64,000 bases of DNA, from the NCBI GenBank assembly GCA_026225415.1, contig JAMFSS010000006.1, forward strand, positions 64,001 to 128,000, in the 5' to 3' direction. Made by a program: the position numbers and the translations under genes. Source of the DNA: Alphaproteobacteria bacterium (lineage in GTDB: Bacteria > Pseudomonadota > Alphaproteobacteria > UBA9219). Shown in pieces: positions 1-9,901 of this stretch (within the stretch, counting starts at the first letter, position 1; each line of letters starts with the position of its first letter). The notes below the pieces were generated by a model. That model did no database searches. It was not told the origin of the DNA and worked only from the letters and a program-made list of their open reading frames with translations.

Positions 1-110
1 CGTAAGAACGCCCGTGACACAAAAGCCGAATCGGTTGGAAAGAACGCGAAAACCCATGAGTGTAGAATTGCCAGAGGGGTGGCGGGTCGGCAAGGGAAAT
101 TAGGGGGTTT

Positions 111-1532
111 TTACTTTATCGAAGCCGGCGGACGGCGCAAGAAAGCGGGCAAATCATCGTCAAAAGCCGCGGCCTGTTTTTCATTCTGCGGTTGTGCGGC
201 AACAGGACGCAGTGCTTGTGCTGTTTCAGGAAGCGGCGTTTCTGAACGCGGTGCTTCCTGACGGGGTTCTTGGTGGCGTGGCTGGCGATTACTATCACGG
301 TTCCTGTCGCGGCCACGTTTGTCTCCACCCCTCTTGTCACTATTAGGCCGACGGTCACGGTGATCGGGTTTGCGGCGGCCTTGGTCGGGCATGGGTTCGC
401 CCAAGCCTTCGACCTTTTCACGGTCAATAGTTTTTTTGATCAAATGTTCGATCGCCGAAATCTGCTTGGCGTCGTCCGGCGTTGTCAATGTATAGGCGGT
501 GCCTGATAATCCCGCACGACCGGTGCGGCCTATACGATGCACATAATCTTCCGCGTTAAACGGCACATCGAAATTGAACACATGGCTGACCGCATCGATA
601 TCCAGACCGCGCGCGGCAACGTCGCTGCACACAAGCAGGGAAATTTCACCTTTGCGGAATTTATCCAACGTCGCGGTACGTTCCGATTGTTCCATATCGC
701 CATGCAAAGCGCCGGCGTTGAAACCATGTTTAACCAGCGATTTATGCAAATCCGCCACATCGCGTTTGCGGTTACAAAAGATAAACGCGTTTTTAACGGC
801 ATCACTTTTCAACAGATGGCGCAGCGTTTCACGTTTCAGCCAATCGTTATTTTGCGGCACTTCGATGAATTTTTGTATCACATTCACATTCGTGCTGGAA
901 GGCGGCGACACTGTGACCGTTTTCGGGTTGCTGAGAAACTTATCCGCAAGCTTGCGGATTTCCGGCGGCATGGTGGCCGAGAAAAACAAAGTTTGCTTCA
1001 TCGGCGGCAAAGCCTTGGCGATACGTTCGATATCGGGGATAAAGCCCATATCCAGCATGCGGTCGGCTTCGTCGATCACGAAAATCTTGATATCCGACAA
1101 TAAAATCTTGCCGCGTTCGAACAGATCCAGCATGCGTCCGGGCGTTGCGATCAAAACATCCACACCGCGATCCAGAAGGCGAATTTGTTCATCCATCATC
1201 TCGCCGCCGGTCAGGCGCGCCATGGAAAGCTTGTGGTATTTTCCGTAAATTTCAAAATTCTCGGCGACCTGTGCGGCCAATTCGCGCGTGGGTTCCAAAA
1301 TCAACGAACGCGGCATACGCGCCCGCGCGCGGCCTGCGCCCAGAATTTCCAACATCGGCAAAACAAAGCCCGCCGTTTTGCCGGTACCCGTTTGGGCAAC
1401 GGCCAGCAAATCGCGCATCATCAGCACGATGGGGATGGCTTGTTCCTGTACGGGTGTTGGCGTTGTGTATCCGACATCTTGAATGGCGCGCAGGATGTCT
1501 TCGCTAAGCCCTAAATCGGCAAAAGTTGTCAC
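111..1532 (-). CDS. rhlE: DEAD-box ATP-dependent RNA helicase, RhlE type
   Basis: A 473-residue DEAD-box RNA helicase that unwinds RNA duplexes with ATP, probably in ribosome assembly or mRNA decay. The Walker A motif AQTGTGKT is at about residues 46-53, PTRELA and DEAD (in VIDEADRMLDMGF) follow, then SAT, and motif VI HRIGRTGRAG closes the second RecA domain. A basic Arg/Asp/Asn-rich tail from about residue 375 is typical of RhlE and probably binds RNA. The start codon is GTG (read as cac at 1530-1532) and gives the usual RhlE N-terminus. It is divergent from the hydrolase gene. RhlE versus other DEAD-box paralogues is assigned by overall length and tail, so the symbol is less certain than the family. 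Confidence 0.93.
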   Translation of the reverse strand: MTTFADLGLSEDILRAIQDVGYTTPTPVQEQAIPIVLMMRDLLAVAQTGTGKTAGFVLPMLEILGAGRARARMPRSLILEPTRELAAQVAENFEIYGKYHKLSMARLTGGEMMDEQIRLLDRGVDVLIATPGRMLDLFERGKILLSDIKIFVIDEADRMLDMGFIPDIERIAKALPPMKQTLFFSATMPPEIRKLADKFLSNPKTVTVSPPSSTNVNVIQKFIEVPQNNDWLKRETLRHLLKSDAVKNAFIFCNRKRDVADLHKSLVKHGFNAGALHGDMEQSERTATLDKFRKGEISLLVCSDVAARGLDIDAVSHVFNFDVPFNAEDYVHRIGRTGRAGLSGTAYTLTTPDDAKQISAIEHLIKKTIDREKVEGLGEPMPDQGRRKPDHRDRRPNSDKRGGDKRGRDRNRDSNRQPRHQEPRQEAPRSETPLPETAQALRPVAAQPQNEKQAAAFDDDLPAFLRRPPASIK

Positions 1533-1597
1533 TTGGTCTGTATTCTCACTTGTTTAATTTCTGGGCAACTTGTAGCAGAGTTATTCTGAATAAAGCA

Positions 1598-2317
1598 ATG
1601 AAAGCCTCCGTCGCCATGTCTTCGCCCGCCCCCCTGCTTCTTCTACCCGGCCTACTGTGTGATGCGCGTCTGTGGCAAAATCAGATCAACCATTTGAATA
1701 ATATAGCAAATTGCACAGTCCCCGACACGACGCAGCATGACAATATCCCGGCGATTGCCGAAGCCGTTTTGCGCGATGCTCCGCCGACATTTGCCCTTGC
1801 CGGTCTGTCGATGGGCGGTTATGTGGCGTTTGAGATCATGCGTCAGGCACCGGAACGAGTCACCAAGCTGGGTATTTTCGACAGCTCCGCACGCCCCGAC
1901 ACCCCGGAACAGCAACAAAAACGCCGATTATTGCTGGCCATGTCGCAAACTGGGCAATTTAAAGGGGTGACGCCGCGCCTGTTGCCAATGCTGATCCACC
2001 CCGATCATGTGCGCGATGCGACATTAACCAACACAATCACGGCCATGGCCGAAGAAATGGGGCGCGACGCCTTTGCGCGTCAGCAAACCGCCATTTTAAA
2101 CCGCCCCGACAGCCGCCCGACATTGCGCACCATCACCTGTCCCACTTTGGTGGTGGGCGGACAACAAGACGCCATCACCCCGCCGGAACTTCTGGCGGAA
2201 ATTGCCGACGGCATTGCGGGCGCCGAATTCCATATTATCGAAAATTGCGGCCATTTATCACCTCTGGAGCAATCGGATACGGTTAACGAACTGATGCGCC
2301 AATGGATTGGCGGTTAA
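1598..2317 (+). CDS. alpha/beta hydrolase
   Basis: An alpha/beta-hydrolase-fold protein of about 239 residues; the substrate cannot be told from sequence. Seen directly: an N-terminal LLLLPGLLCD oxyanion-loop segment, the nucleophile elbow GLSMGG with the catalytic Ser near residue 72, an Asp in VVGGQQDAITPP and a C-terminal His in NCGHLSPLEQ, so the Ser-Asp-His triad is complete. Two ATG codons are possible, 1598 and 1616. An upstream in-frame extension to 1526 would overlap the helicase 5' end and has no family support. No strong ribosome-binding site decides between the two. It is divergent from the helicase and precedes the perM-like operon by about 60 bases. Confidence 0.85.
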   Translation: MKASVAMSSPAPLLLLPGLLCDARLWQNQINHLNNIANCTVPDTTQHDNIPAIAEAVLRDAPPTFALAGLSMGGYVAFEIMRQAPERVTKLGIFDSSARPDTPEQQQKRRLLLAMSQTGQFKGVTPRLLPMLIHPDHVRDATLTNTITAMAEEMGRDAFARQQTAILNRPDSRPTLRTITCPTLVVGGQQDAITPPELLAEIADGIAGAEFHIIENCGHLSPLEQSDTVNELMRQWIGG

Positions 2318-2379
2318 GCACTCGATTTTTCTATGAAATCAGGTAATCTTCTCGCTCTGTGCCCCTACAAGGAATTCCC

Positions 2380-3438
2380 ATGACAACACTTCCCAAATCC
2401 ACCTTGCGTTTCTGGCTGATTGTGATGGCCTGCTTTATCGGTGTGTTGTGGATTTTCAAACCCATTCTGTTCCCTTTTCTGGCCGGTTTGGCGGTGGCCT
2501 ATTTTCTGGAACCCGTCGTGGATTCTTTGGCCAAGCGTAAAGTCCCACGGTGGGGCGGTGCCATCATCGTTCTGTCGGGTTTTATTTTTGTCGTTGTTTC
2601 CATCTTCCTTCTGTTGTGGCCGTTGCTGCACAGCCAGATCGGCGCTTTGATCAATTCGCTGCCTGAATATATCGCCAATTTGCGCGAACATTATCTGCCT
2701 GATGCCCAAAACTGGCTGGCGAAATTTTCACCCAACGATGTCGAAAAAATCCGCGATGCCGCCACGCAATCGAGCGGCGAGGCGGTCGATTGGATCAGCC
2801 ATACGGCGCAACGGATTGTCAGCGGCGGCTTTGCCTTTATCGATGCGGTGGCATTATCCATTCTAACGCCCGTCACCGCGTTCCATGTTTTGCGCGACTG
2901 GAACAAATTGACCAAAACCATCGATGGGCTTATCCCCCGTAAACATTATACTGTTATCCGCCAGCAAATGACCGAAGTCGATCTTACCCTGTCCGGCTTT
3001 ATGCGCGGACAGGCGATTGTGTGCGTTATCCTTGGTTGTATTTACAGCATCGGCCTGACCGCCAACGGATTGAAATATGGCGCGACAGTCGGGATTATCG
3101 CCGGCATCCTGACCATCATCCCCTATGTCGGCACCGTGTTCGGCTGGGCGACCAGCCTTATCCTTGCCATGGTGCAATTTGACGGCGACTGGTTGCGCGT
3201 CGGCTTGGTGATGGCAGTGTTCGCCGTCGGCCATTTCTTTGAAGCCTATATTTTAACGCCGCGTTTTGTCGGCCATCGCGTTGGACTGCATCCGATATGG
3301 ATTTTGTTTGCCTTGATCGCGGGCGTGAAATTAATGGGTTTCACCGGCGTGTTGATTGCAGTGCCTACCGCCGCCGTGATTGGCGTTTTGGTGCGCTTTG
3401 CCGTTTCGCAATATAAAGCCAGCACCATCTACAAGTGA
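2380..3438 (+). CDS. AI-2E/PerM family membrane transporter
   Basis: A 352-residue polytopic inner-membrane protein of the AI-2E transporter (PerM/YdgG/UPF0118) family. Hydrophobic segments open the protein (FWLIVMACFIGVLWIF and a second FPFLAGLAVAYFLEPVV) and four to five more lie in the C-terminal half, around a soluble central region that is typical of the family. The substrate is unknown; family names refer to autoinducer-2 export, and sodium/proton antiport is also reported for relatives. I chose ATG at 2380 because AAGGA sits five to six bases upstream; a GTG at 2359 is in frame but lacks a site. It is the first gene of the coupled operon, and the next gene overlaps its stop codon. Confidence 0.88.
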   Translation: MTTLPKSTLRFWLIVMACFIGVLWIFKPILFPFLAGLAVAYFLEPVVDSLAKRKVPRWGGAIIVLSGFIFVVVSIFLLLWPLLHSQIGALINSLPEYIANLREHYLPDAQNWLAKFSPNDVEKIRDAATQSSGEAVDWISHTAQRIVSGGFAFIDAVALSILTPVTAFHVLRDWNKLTKTIDGLIPRKHYTVIRQQMTEVDLTLSGFMRGQAIVCVILGCIYSIGLTANGLKYGATVGIIAGILTIIPYVGTVFGWATSLILAMVQFDGDWLRVGLVMAVFAVGHFFEAYILTPRFVGHRVGLHPIWILFALIAGVKLMGFTGVLIAVPTAAVIGVLVRFAVSQYKASTIYK

Positions 3439-4112
3439 TGCGTCAGATACCGCTCATATTGCCCCACAATGCGGCGATGGGCGCGGATGATTTTCTGGTG
3501 ACACCCAGCAATCAAGACGCTGTCGCATGGGTCGAAAAATATCCCGATTGGCCGGCGCATGGATTAATTATTGCAGGGGGTGCCGGTAGCGGTAAAAGCC
3601 ATATTTTAAATCTATGGCGGCATCAAAGTGGCGCAGACATTCTGACCACCACAGATTTAAGTGCGCCAGATTTTACCGCATCAACCGCGCCGCACAAAAT
3701 TGCCATCGATAATGTGGATGGACTGGCAGGACATGCCGTTGGCGAAGAAAATCTGTTTCATCTTTACAATCATCTGAAATCATCGGGCGGTTCGTTGCTG
3801 CTGACAATGGCGCGGGGTGCGGGGCAAGCAGGATTTGTTTTGCCCGATTTGCGTTCGCGCCTGTTGACCTTGCCAACCGCCACGCTCGCCGCACCGGATG
3901 ATGATTTGCTGGCCGCGCTTATCATCAAACAATTCCGCGACCGTCAGGTGGCATTGGATGCCGGTGTTGTGTCCTATATTGTGCCACGTGCCGCGCGTGA
4001 TGCCGATGCCATTCGCGCCCTTGTCGAAAAGCTTGACCATGCCGCGATGGCGGAAGGGCGGAAAATTTCCATTTCGCTTGTGCGCCGTATCCTCGAGGCT
4101 GGCGATGAGTAA
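3438..4112 (+). CDS. hda: DnaA-related regulatory protein Hda
   Basis: A 224-residue AAA+ protein resembling the DnaA ATPase domain without its DNA-binding domain: the HdaA/Hda class, which with the sliding clamp stimulates DnaA-ATP hydrolysis to prevent re-initiation. The Walker A motif GGAGSGKSHIL lies near residue 50. The N-terminal IPLILPHN stretch resembles the clamp-binding beginning of Hda proteins. ATG at 3438 overlaps the preceding TGA by one base; GTG at 3435 is the alternative. The 3' end overlaps folK by eight bases. Linkage to a PerM-like gene is common for hda. The neighbour evidence and length fit well, but the Walker B segment (IAIDNVDG) is weaker than in DnaA. Confidence 0.88.
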   Translation: MRQIPLILPHNAAMGADDFLVTPSNQDAVAWVEKYPDWPAHGLIIAGGAGSGKSHILNLWRHQSGADILTTTDLSAPDFTASTAPHKIAIDNVDGLAGHAVGEENLFHLYNHLKSSGGSLLLTMARGAGQAGFVLPDLRSRLLTLPTATLAAPDDDLLAALIIKQFRDRQVALDAGVVSYIVPRAARDADAIRALVEKLDHAAMAEGRKISISLVRRILEAGDE

Positions 4113-4602
4113 CACAACGCATCAGGTCGCCATCGCGCTGGGCGCCAATCTCGGCGACCGTTTAGCGTCTTTGCGCATGGCGGTTGAAAAATTATCACTG
4201 CATGTCGATATAACAACACGTTCCTGTTTGTATGAAACAGCGGCGGCTTATGTGGCCGATCAACCGATTTTTCTGAACGCCGTGATTATCGGTACCACAA
4301 AATTGGAGCCCCTACCTCTGCTGTGGATGATGAAAGATTTGGAAAGCGAAATTGGCCGCGCGCCAACTTTCCGTTATGGCCCGCGCGTTATCGATCTGGA
4401 TATTTTGTTTTATGGCGATCTTGTCATGGAAACGCCGGAATTGATCATACCGCATCCGCGTATTCAGGAACGCGATTTTGTCCTGCGTCCGCTTTGCGAT
4501 ATCGCGCCAGAGTGGCGACACCCGTTGTTCGGCACAAGCGCCGCCGAAATGTTGACCGCTCTGCCGGAAGGCGATATCAAAAATCTGGGGGCTGCATGGT
4601 AA
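4105..4602 (+). CDS. folK: 2-amino-4-hydroxy-6-hydroxymethyldihydropteridine diphosphokinase
   Basis: A 165-residue HPPK, which transfers pyrophosphate from ATP to 6-hydroxymethyl-7,8-dihydropterin, the step just before dihydropteroate synthase. Family signatures are visible: ALGANLGDR at the N-terminus, the R-Y-G-P-R-x-I-D-L-D-I-L motif at about residues 91-102 with both metal-binding aspartates, and IPHPRIQERDFVLRPL towards the end. The start ATG at 4105 lies inside the end of hda in another frame, giving an eight-base overlap. Its stop overlaps the folP start. Genes hda, folK and folP are therefore probably translated in series. Confidence 0.96.
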   Translation: MSNTTHQVAIALGANLGDRLASLRMAVEKLSLHVDITTRSCLYETAAAYVADQPIFLNAVIIGTTKLEPLPLLWMMKDLESEIGRAPTFRYGPRVIDLDILFYGDLVMETPELIIPHPRIQERDFVLRPLCDIAPEWRHPLFGTSAAEMLTALPEGDIKNLGAAW

Positions 4603-5423
4603 TCCCCACCATCATGGGAATTATCAATGTCACGCCGGATTCTTTTTCCGGCGATGGGTTGCTGTATGGCAATTATGTTGCACAGGCGGCGGCACAAGCC
4701 AGACAGATGATTGCCGATGGTGCGGGCATTCTGGATATCGGCGGCGAGTCATCGCGGCCCGGTGCCACAGGCGTTTCAGCGGAAGAAGAAATTCGTCGCA
4801 CCGCGCCGGTAATCGCCGCAATTAAAAAAGAAATGCCCGATGTAGTCATAGCTATCGATACGATTAAAAGCGAAGTGGCCGAAGCAGCCATCGGAGCAGG
4901 CGCCACGATGATCAACGATATCACCGCCCTGACAGGTGACCCGCGCATGGCTGCCCTCGCGGCAAGCCACAAAGCGACGGTTATCCTTATGCATAACCGC
5001 GCCCACGATGCTCAACACAGCGATAAAATCGGCGGCCATTACACCGCGCCCGATTATACGAATGTTGTCAGCGATGTGTGTAACGCGTTACGCGATTACG
5101 CCAACACAGCAACAACCGCCGGAATTACCCGCGACAAAATCATCCTTGATCCCGGCATTGGTTTCGGTAAAACGCCGCAACAGAATATGGCGTTGATTAA
5201 ATACCTGCCGCGCCTCAAAGCTTTGGGTTCTCCGGTTCTAATGGGCGTTTCGCGCAAATCTTTCATCGGCCATATTCTGGATGTAACCGTTGAGGAACGG
5301 CTGGAAGGCACCGCCGCCTGTATCGCCGCTTGCGTTGCGGGCGGCGCCGATATTCTGCGCGTGCATGATGTAAAAATGATGGCGCGGGTCGCAAAAATGG
5401 CCGCAGCCTTGCGTGATGCATGA
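4596..5423 (+). CDS. folP: dihydropteroate synthase
   Basis: A 275-residue DHPS, condensing dihydropterin pyrophosphate with p-aminobenzoate; the target of sulfonamides. The N-terminal IMGIINVTPDSFS signature and the second signature ILDIGGESSRPGA are both intact. The C-terminal GVSRKSFIG pterin/phosphate-binding segment is also present. The start ATG at 4596 overlaps the end of folK by seven bases, and the TGA stop overlaps the queA ATG (ATGA). Length is normal for bacterial DHPS and no catalytic residue looks replaced. Confidence 0.96.
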   Translation: MVIPTIMGIINVTPDSFSGDGLLYGNYVAQAAAQARQMIADGAGILDIGGESSRPGATGVSAEEEIRRTAPVIAAIKKEMPDVVIAIDTIKSEVAEAAIGAGATMINDITALTGDPRMAALAASHKATVILMHNRAHDAQHSDKIGGHYTAPDYTNVVSDVCNALRDYANTATTAGITRDKIILDPGIGFGKTPQQNMALIKYLPRLKALGSPVLMGVSRKSFIGHILDVTVEERLEGTAACIAACVAGGADILRVHDVKMMARVAKMAAALRDA

Positions 5424-6466
5424 ACACCAAAGATTTCACTTTCGATCTACCGCCCGAACGCATTGCGCAGCAAGCGATTGAACCCCGCGATCACGCACGG
5501 TTGCTGCATACCAAACCCAACGCGACCGCAGATCATCACATTTATGATTTACCGGATTTGTTGCAGAGCGGCGATTTACTGGTGATGAATGACACGCGGG
5601 TCATTCCGGCGCGCCTCTATGGCACACGCACCAATTCCCGCGGTGCCGAGGCCAAAATCGAAATTATGCTGCATAAAAAACATGGTGTATCGCAATGGCT
5701 GTGTTTCGCCAAGCCGGGCAAGAAATTGCAAATCGGCGACACTGTTTTTTTTGCGGATCATTTCTCCGCCCATATTTTGGAAAAACACGAAGGCGGCGAG
5801 ATCCTGATTCAGTTCAACGCTGCTGATGACGAATTACTGCCCTTGCTGCAACAATATGGCGAACCGCCCTTGCCGCCTTACATCAAACGCGCCACAGGCG
5901 AAGCCAAAGCGGACAGCGCACGCTACCAAACCGTCTATGCCGCCAAAGACGGCGCCGTCGCGGCACCCACAGCGGGCTTGCATTTCACACCGGAACTTTT
6001 GGCGAAATTAAAAGCCAAAAATATTGCCCATGCCACCGTCACCCTGCATGTCGGCGCGGGAACCTTTTTGCCGGTGAAGGTCGATGCGGTCAAAGACCAC
6101 AAAATGCATGCCGAATATGGCGAGATCAACGCCGCAACCGCCGCCACGATTAACAAAGCCAAAGCCGAAGGCCGCCGTATCGTAAGCATCGGTACAACCA
6201 GCCTGCGTGTTTTGGAAAGCGCGACGGATGAATCGGGTATCGTGCACCCCTTTGCCCGTGACACGGCCATTTTCATCACACCCGGTTACACATTCCGCGC
6301 GGTCGATGTGTTGCTGACCAATTTCCATCTGCCGGAATCGACCTTGTTTATGCTGGTTTCGGCCTTTATGGGGTTGGACAGGATGCGCGCCGCCTATAAA
6401 TATGCTATCGAAAATCATTATCGCTTCTATTCTTTTGGCGATGCTACCCTGCTGGAAAAACAATGA
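5420..6466 (+). CDS. queA: S-adenosylmethionine:tRNA ribosyltransferase-isomerase
   Basis: A 348-residue QueA, which transfers and isomerises the ribosyl group of AdoMet onto 7-aminomethyl-7-deazaguanine in tRNA to give epoxyqueuosine. The N-terminal [13 protein letters not shown], the [11 protein letters not shown] segment, the [10 protein letters not shown] motif and the C-terminal [16 protein letters not shown] are all family hallmarks. ATGA overlaps link it to folP upstream and tgt downstream. Adjacency to tgt, which supplies its tRNA substrate, supports the assignment. Confidence 0.97.
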   Translation: MNTKDFTFDLPPERIAQQAIEPRDHARLLHTKPNATADHHIYDLPDLLQSGDLLVMNDTRVIPARLYGTRTNSRGAEAKIEIMLHKKHGVSQWLCFAKPGKKLQIGDTVFFADHFSAHILEKHEGGEILIQFNAADDELLPLLQQYGEPPLPPYIKRATGEAKADSARYQTVYAAKDGAVAAPTAGLHFTPELLAKLKAKNIAHATVTLHVGAGTFLPVKVDAVKDHKMHAEYGEINAATAATINKAKAEGRRIVSIGTTSLRVLESATDESGIVHPFARDTAIFITPGYTFRAVDVLLTNFHLPESTLFMLVSAFMGLDRMRAAYKYAIENHYRFYSFGDATLLEKQ

Positions 6467-7596
6467 ATAAGAAATTCTCTTTCGATATTTTCAACACCGA
6501 CAAAGCCGCCCGCCGTGGCCGCGTGACCACCGCGCATGGCACATTTGAAACGCCGACTTTTATGGCGACGGCCACAGGCGCAACAGTCAAAGCGATGAAG
6601 CCCGATGATGTGCGCGCAACCGGCGCGGAATTGGCCATCTGCAACACCTATCATTTAATGTTGCGCCCCACCGCCGAACGCGTCGCCGCACTGGGCGGTT
6701 TACATAAATTTATGGATTGGGCGGGGCCGATTGTGACCGATTCCGGCGGGTTTCAGGTCATGTCTTTATCGAAATTGCGCACGCTGAATGAAAACGGCGT
6801 GACATTTCGCTCGCATCTGGATGGCAGCGCGTATGAATTGACGCCCGAACGGTCAATGCAGATTCAACATTTGCTAGACAGCAATATCACGATGTGTTTC
6901 GACGAATGCACCCCCCACCCCGCCACGCCAGAACAGGCGGCGCAATCCATGCGCATGTCGATGCGTTGGGCCGAACGTTGCAAAAAGGCATTCCAGCCGC
7001 GCGAAGGTTATGCCCTGTTTGGCATTAATCAGGGCAGCATCTATCCGGCCTTGCGGTTGGAATCGGCGGCGGCGTTGACCGCGTTAGATCTTGACGGTTA
7101 TGGTATTGGCGGTTTGGCGGTTGGCGAAGGCCAGGAAGCGATGTTCACGGCATTGGGTGCCGTCGTGCCTGCCTTGAAACCCGAAAAGCCGCGTTACCTT
7201 ATGGGTGTTGGCCGTCCTGATGATATCGTTGGCGCGGTTTTGCGCGGCGTCGATATGTTTGATTGCGTGATGCCAACACGTTCCGGCCGCACGGGGCAGG
7301 CGTTTACACGACGCGGCACCGTCAATATCCGCAATGCGCGGCATTGCGACGATGCGCGGCCTTTGGACGACCAATGTTCTTGCGTTGCCTGCACGCGTTA
7401 TGGCCGCGCTTACTTACATCATCTGTTCCGCGGCGAAGAAATGCTGGGCCCCATTTTGCTGACCACTCATAATATGCAATATTACCAAGACCTGATGCGC
7501 GATCTGCGTCAGGCCATCGAACAAGGTGCGCTGGATAGTTACGCCGCCTCTTTCCACGACACTATCGCGCGCGGCGATATCGAGGCCAGACTATGA
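6463..7596 (+). CDS. tgt: tRNA-guanine transglycosylase
   Basis: A 377-residue bacterial TGT, exchanging guanine-34 of GUN-anticodon tRNAs for preQ1. The catalytic aspartates lie in [12 protein letters not shown] (near residue 90) and in MFDCVMPTR (near residue 265). The zinc site near the C-terminus reads C-x-C-x2-C followed by a His-rich stretch ([16 protein letters not shown]). The substrate-binding segment [10 protein letters not shown] is present. It overlaps queA by four bases (ATGA) and the downstream SH3 gene in the same way, so all three are probably translationally coupled. Confidence 0.97.
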   Translation: MNKKFSFDIFNTDKAARRGRVTTAHGTFETPTFMATATGATVKAMKPDDVRATGAELAICNTYHLMLRPTAERVAALGGLHKFMDWAGPIVTDSGGFQVMSLSKLRTLNENGVTFRSHLDGSAYELTPERSMQIQHLLDSNITMCFDECTPHPATPEQAAQSMRMSMRWAERCKKAFQPREGYALFGINQGSIYPALRLESAAALTALDLDGYGIGGLAVGEGQEAMFTALGAVVPALKPEKPRYLMGVGRPDDIVGAVLRGVDMFDCVMPTRSGRTGQAFTRRGTVNIRNARHCDDARPLDDQCSCVACTRYGRAYLHHLFRGEEMLGPILLTTHNMQYYQDLMRDLRQAIEQGALDSYAASFHDTIARGDIEARL

Positions 7597-8087
7597 CCGG
7601 AAAAGCCATCCTGTTAATTTGCATGCTGGCGCTGACAGCGCCAGCCTTTGCCGCGGAAGAACAGGATAATACATCACATCTGCCCATCCCACGTTTTGCA
7701 TCGTTGCGCAGCGGTGAAGTGAATATGCGCACAGGCCCCGGCACGCGTTACCCCATCGAATGGGTCTATGCCAAACGCGGATTGCCGGTCGAAGTGATAG
7801 CGGAATATGATATCTGGCGGCGCGTGCGCGACCCCGAAGGCATTGAAGGCTGGGTCAACAAAACCGAATTGACCGGCAAACGCGGCCTGGTCATCACCGG
7901 CGGCAATCACGAATTGCGCGAAGACCCCGATGACACGGCAGCCATAGCAGCCCATCTGGAAAAAGGCGCGCTCGGCACCATCGCGTCGTGCAAACAGGAT
8001 TGGTGCAAAGTCAAATTCGACGGCGCCAAAGGTTACCTTCGCAAAATGGATTTCTGGGGCGCCTATCCCAATGAATTATTCGATTAA
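7593..8087 (+). CDS. exported SH3-like domain protein
   Basis: A 164-residue protein with a clear N-terminal signal peptide ending in APAFAAEE, so it is probably periplasmic. The mature part has two bacterial SH3-like units: the first around [21 protein letters not shown] and the second around [12 protein letters not shown] to the C-terminus, with the GWVNKTEL and [11 protein letters not shown] strands typical of the SH3_4 (DUF1058) family. Family members are thought to bind peptidoglycan or other envelope components. The start overlaps tgt by ATGA. It is the last gene of the operon. The function beyond an SH3-fold envelope protein is unknown. Confidence 0.85.
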   Translation: MTGKAILLICMLALTAPAFAAEEQDNTSHLPIPRFASLRSGEVNMRTGPGTRYPIEWVYAKRGLPVEVIAEYDIWRRVRDPEGIEGWVNKTELTGKRGLVITGGNHELREDPDDTAAIAAHLEKGALGTIASCKQDWCKVKFDGAKGYLRKMDFWGAYPNELFD

Positions 8088-8332
8088 GTCTGTCACTTAG
8101 CAAATTAGTCTTTTCAAGTATTTCCTTTTTGCATTGCAGTATTTGCCTGCAACAGCATCACATTTCTATCATTTCATTTCTTGCTTCTTTTCCAAAAGAA
8201 TACAAACTGCGTACCGCTTCATTTTTTTGCACGCCTTTGTATGGCGCTCTCTTGCATATACCCTCTTCGCAAGACACAGTGTAAAAAGAACCTTGTCTAT
8301 ATGTCCTTTTCCCCTCTTTGGAGACTGCCCCC
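8088..8332. other. intergenic region upstream of the chemoreceptor
   Basis: About 245 T-rich bases between the end of the tgt operon and the chemoreceptor gene. Short open frames occur but none has family features or a ribosome site. A GGAG at 8320-8323 is the ribosome-binding site for the ATG at 8333. A promoter for the chemoreceptor must lie here, but I could not define one convincingly, and no strong terminator hairpin is visible after the SH3 gene. Confidence 0.4.
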
Positions 8333-9829
8333 ATGTCCTTTTTTTCCAATTCGTCCGACGCCATCATGGCCGCCCTGAATAAATCACAGGCGATTATCGA
8401 ATTTAAAATGGACGGCACCATCATCACCGCCAATGAAAATTTCCTGAATGCCGTGGGATACAGGTTGGATGAAATTCAGGGCAAGCATCACAGCATGTTC
8501 GTCGACCCTGCCTATGGGCGCAGCGCGGATTATCGCCAATTCTGGGAAGCCCTGAACCGCGGCGAATTTCAAATGGCGCAATTCATGCGCATCGCCAAAA
8601 GCGGCAACGAAATATGGATTGAAGCTTCGTACAACCCCGTTCTGGGCAGCAATGGCAAACCGGTCAAAGTCATTAAATTCGCAACCGACATCACCAAGCA
8701 AAAAGCCGAATATGCCGATCTTCTGGGCAAAGTGACCGCCATCGGCAAATCGCAAGCCGTGATCGAGTTTAATATGGACGGCACCATCATTACCGCCAAT
8801 GAAAATTTCCTCAGCGTATTGGGCTACAGCCTACCGGAAATTCAGGGCAAGCATCACAGCATGTTTGTGGAAACCGGCTATAAGAACAGCCCTGAATACA
8901 AGGATTTCTGGACAAAACTGAATCGCGGCGAATACCAAGCGGCGCAATATAAACGCATCGGCAAAGGCGGTAAGGAATGTTGGATCGAAGCGTCCTACAA
9001 CCCCATCCTTGATGCCAATGGCCGCATTTACAAAGTAGTGAAATTCGCAACCGACGTTTCTTCACGCAAGGCTGAAAACGCCAAGCTCGCCACCGATTTT
9101 GAAAACGGCGTCAAGGCTCTGGTCAACACCGTGGCGGCAGCATCGAACGAAATGCAGGTCACGGCGCAATCCTTGGCGGCGGCAGCAACGGAAGCCAACC
9201 AACAATCATCGACCGTCGCGGCGGCTTCCGAAGAATTGTCGGCATCTGTTTCGGAAATCGCCCGTCAGTTGGTCGAGGCCACTAATGTCGTGAACATCGC
9301 CGTCACCGAAGCACATAAATCGGATAAGATGGTCAGTGATCTGGTCATTTCCGCCGACAAGGTTGGTCAGGTCACGCAAATGATCGCCGAAATTGCCGGG
9401 CAAACCAATTTGCTGGCGCTCAACGCCACAATCGAAGCCGCGCGCGCAGGCGAAGCCGGCAAAGGATTTGCGGTTGTCGCATCCGAAGTGAAATCATTGG
9501 CCAACCAAACCGCCAAAGCGACTGGCGAAATCGAACAGCAAATCAAGGATATCCAGGCCGCGAGTAAAGCAACTGCTGCCGCTATTCAGGAAATCGCCCG
9601 TGTCATCAGCAAGGTCAGCGAAGTGAACACGTCAATCTCCAGCGCAGTCGAAGAACAATCGGCAGCGACGCGCGAAGTTTCCAGCAACATCGTCAATGTC
9701 AAAGTGGCGGCGGAAGAAACCGGCGCATCAGCCACGAATGTTTTGAACGGTTCGCAAATATTGCTGGAACGGTCAACCGAGCTGGAACAAAAAGTCGATG
9801 AATTCCTGATCAAAGTCCGGGCGATGTAA
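8333..9829 (+). CDS. soluble methyl-accepting chemotaxis protein with two PAS domains
   Basis: A 498-residue chemoreceptor without any membrane segment, so probably cytoplasmic. Two PAS domains (about residues 12-125 and 134-247) are clearly a tandem duplication: both contain [13 protein letters not shown] and [10 protein letters not shown], and the DNA is also close to identical there. The C-terminal half is an MCP signalling domain with the hairpin tip [19 protein letters not shown] (about residue 355), which couples to CheW/CheA. Sensing is probably of redox, oxygen or a small ligand through the PAS domains, perhaps with a bound cofactor. ATG at 8333 has GGAG nine bases upstream. No che genes are in the window. 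A strong terminator follows. Confidence 0.93.
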   Translation: MSFFSNSSDAIMAALNKSQAIIEFKMDGTIITANENFLNAVGYRLDEIQGKHHSMFVDPAYGRSADYRQFWEALNRGEFQMAQFMRIAKSGNEIWIEASYNPVLGSNGKPVKVIKFATDITKQKAEYADLLGKVTAIGKSQAVIEFNMDGTIITANENFLSVLGYSLPEIQGKHHSMFVETGYKNSPEYKDFWTKLNRGEYQAAQYKRIGKGGKECWIEASYNPILDANGRIYKVVKFATDVSSRKAENAKLATDFENGVKALVNTVAAASNEMQVTAQSLAAAATEANQQSSTVAAASEELSASVSEIARQLVEATNVVNIAVTEAHKSDKMVSDLVISADKVGQVTQMIAEIAGQTNLLALNATIEAARAGEAGKGFAVVASEVKSLANQTAKATGEIEQQIKDIQAASKATAAAIQEIARVISKVSEVNTSISSAVEEQSAATREVSSNIVNVKVAAEETGASATNVLNGSQILLERSTELEQKVDEFLIKVRAM

Positions 9830-9847
9830 TCGCGCGGCGTTGGCAAT

Positions 9848-9880
9848 AAAAAAGGGCGGCTGTACATGCCGCCCTTTTTC
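9848..9880. terminator. bidirectional intrinsic terminator
   Basis: A seven-base-pair GGGCGGC/GCCGCCC stem at 9854-9860 and 9868-9874 with a seven-base loop, preceded by an A run and followed by five Ts. It sits between convergent genes (chemoreceptor and lipoprotein) and can serve both strands. Confidence 0.88.
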
Positions 9881-9901
9881 TATAACCGCGATCAACCCTT
9901 A

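Noticed and set aside
1-57. Possible reverse-strand open frame running off the left edge (starting at an ATG read at 55-57).
   Set aside because: Only 19 codons are visible, with no ribosome site or recognisable motif, so it cannot be supported as a gene.
8134-8382. Short plus-strand open frames between the SH3 gene and the chemoreceptor.
   Set aside because: Aromatic-rich translation of a T-rich region, overlapping the real gene start, with no ribosome site.
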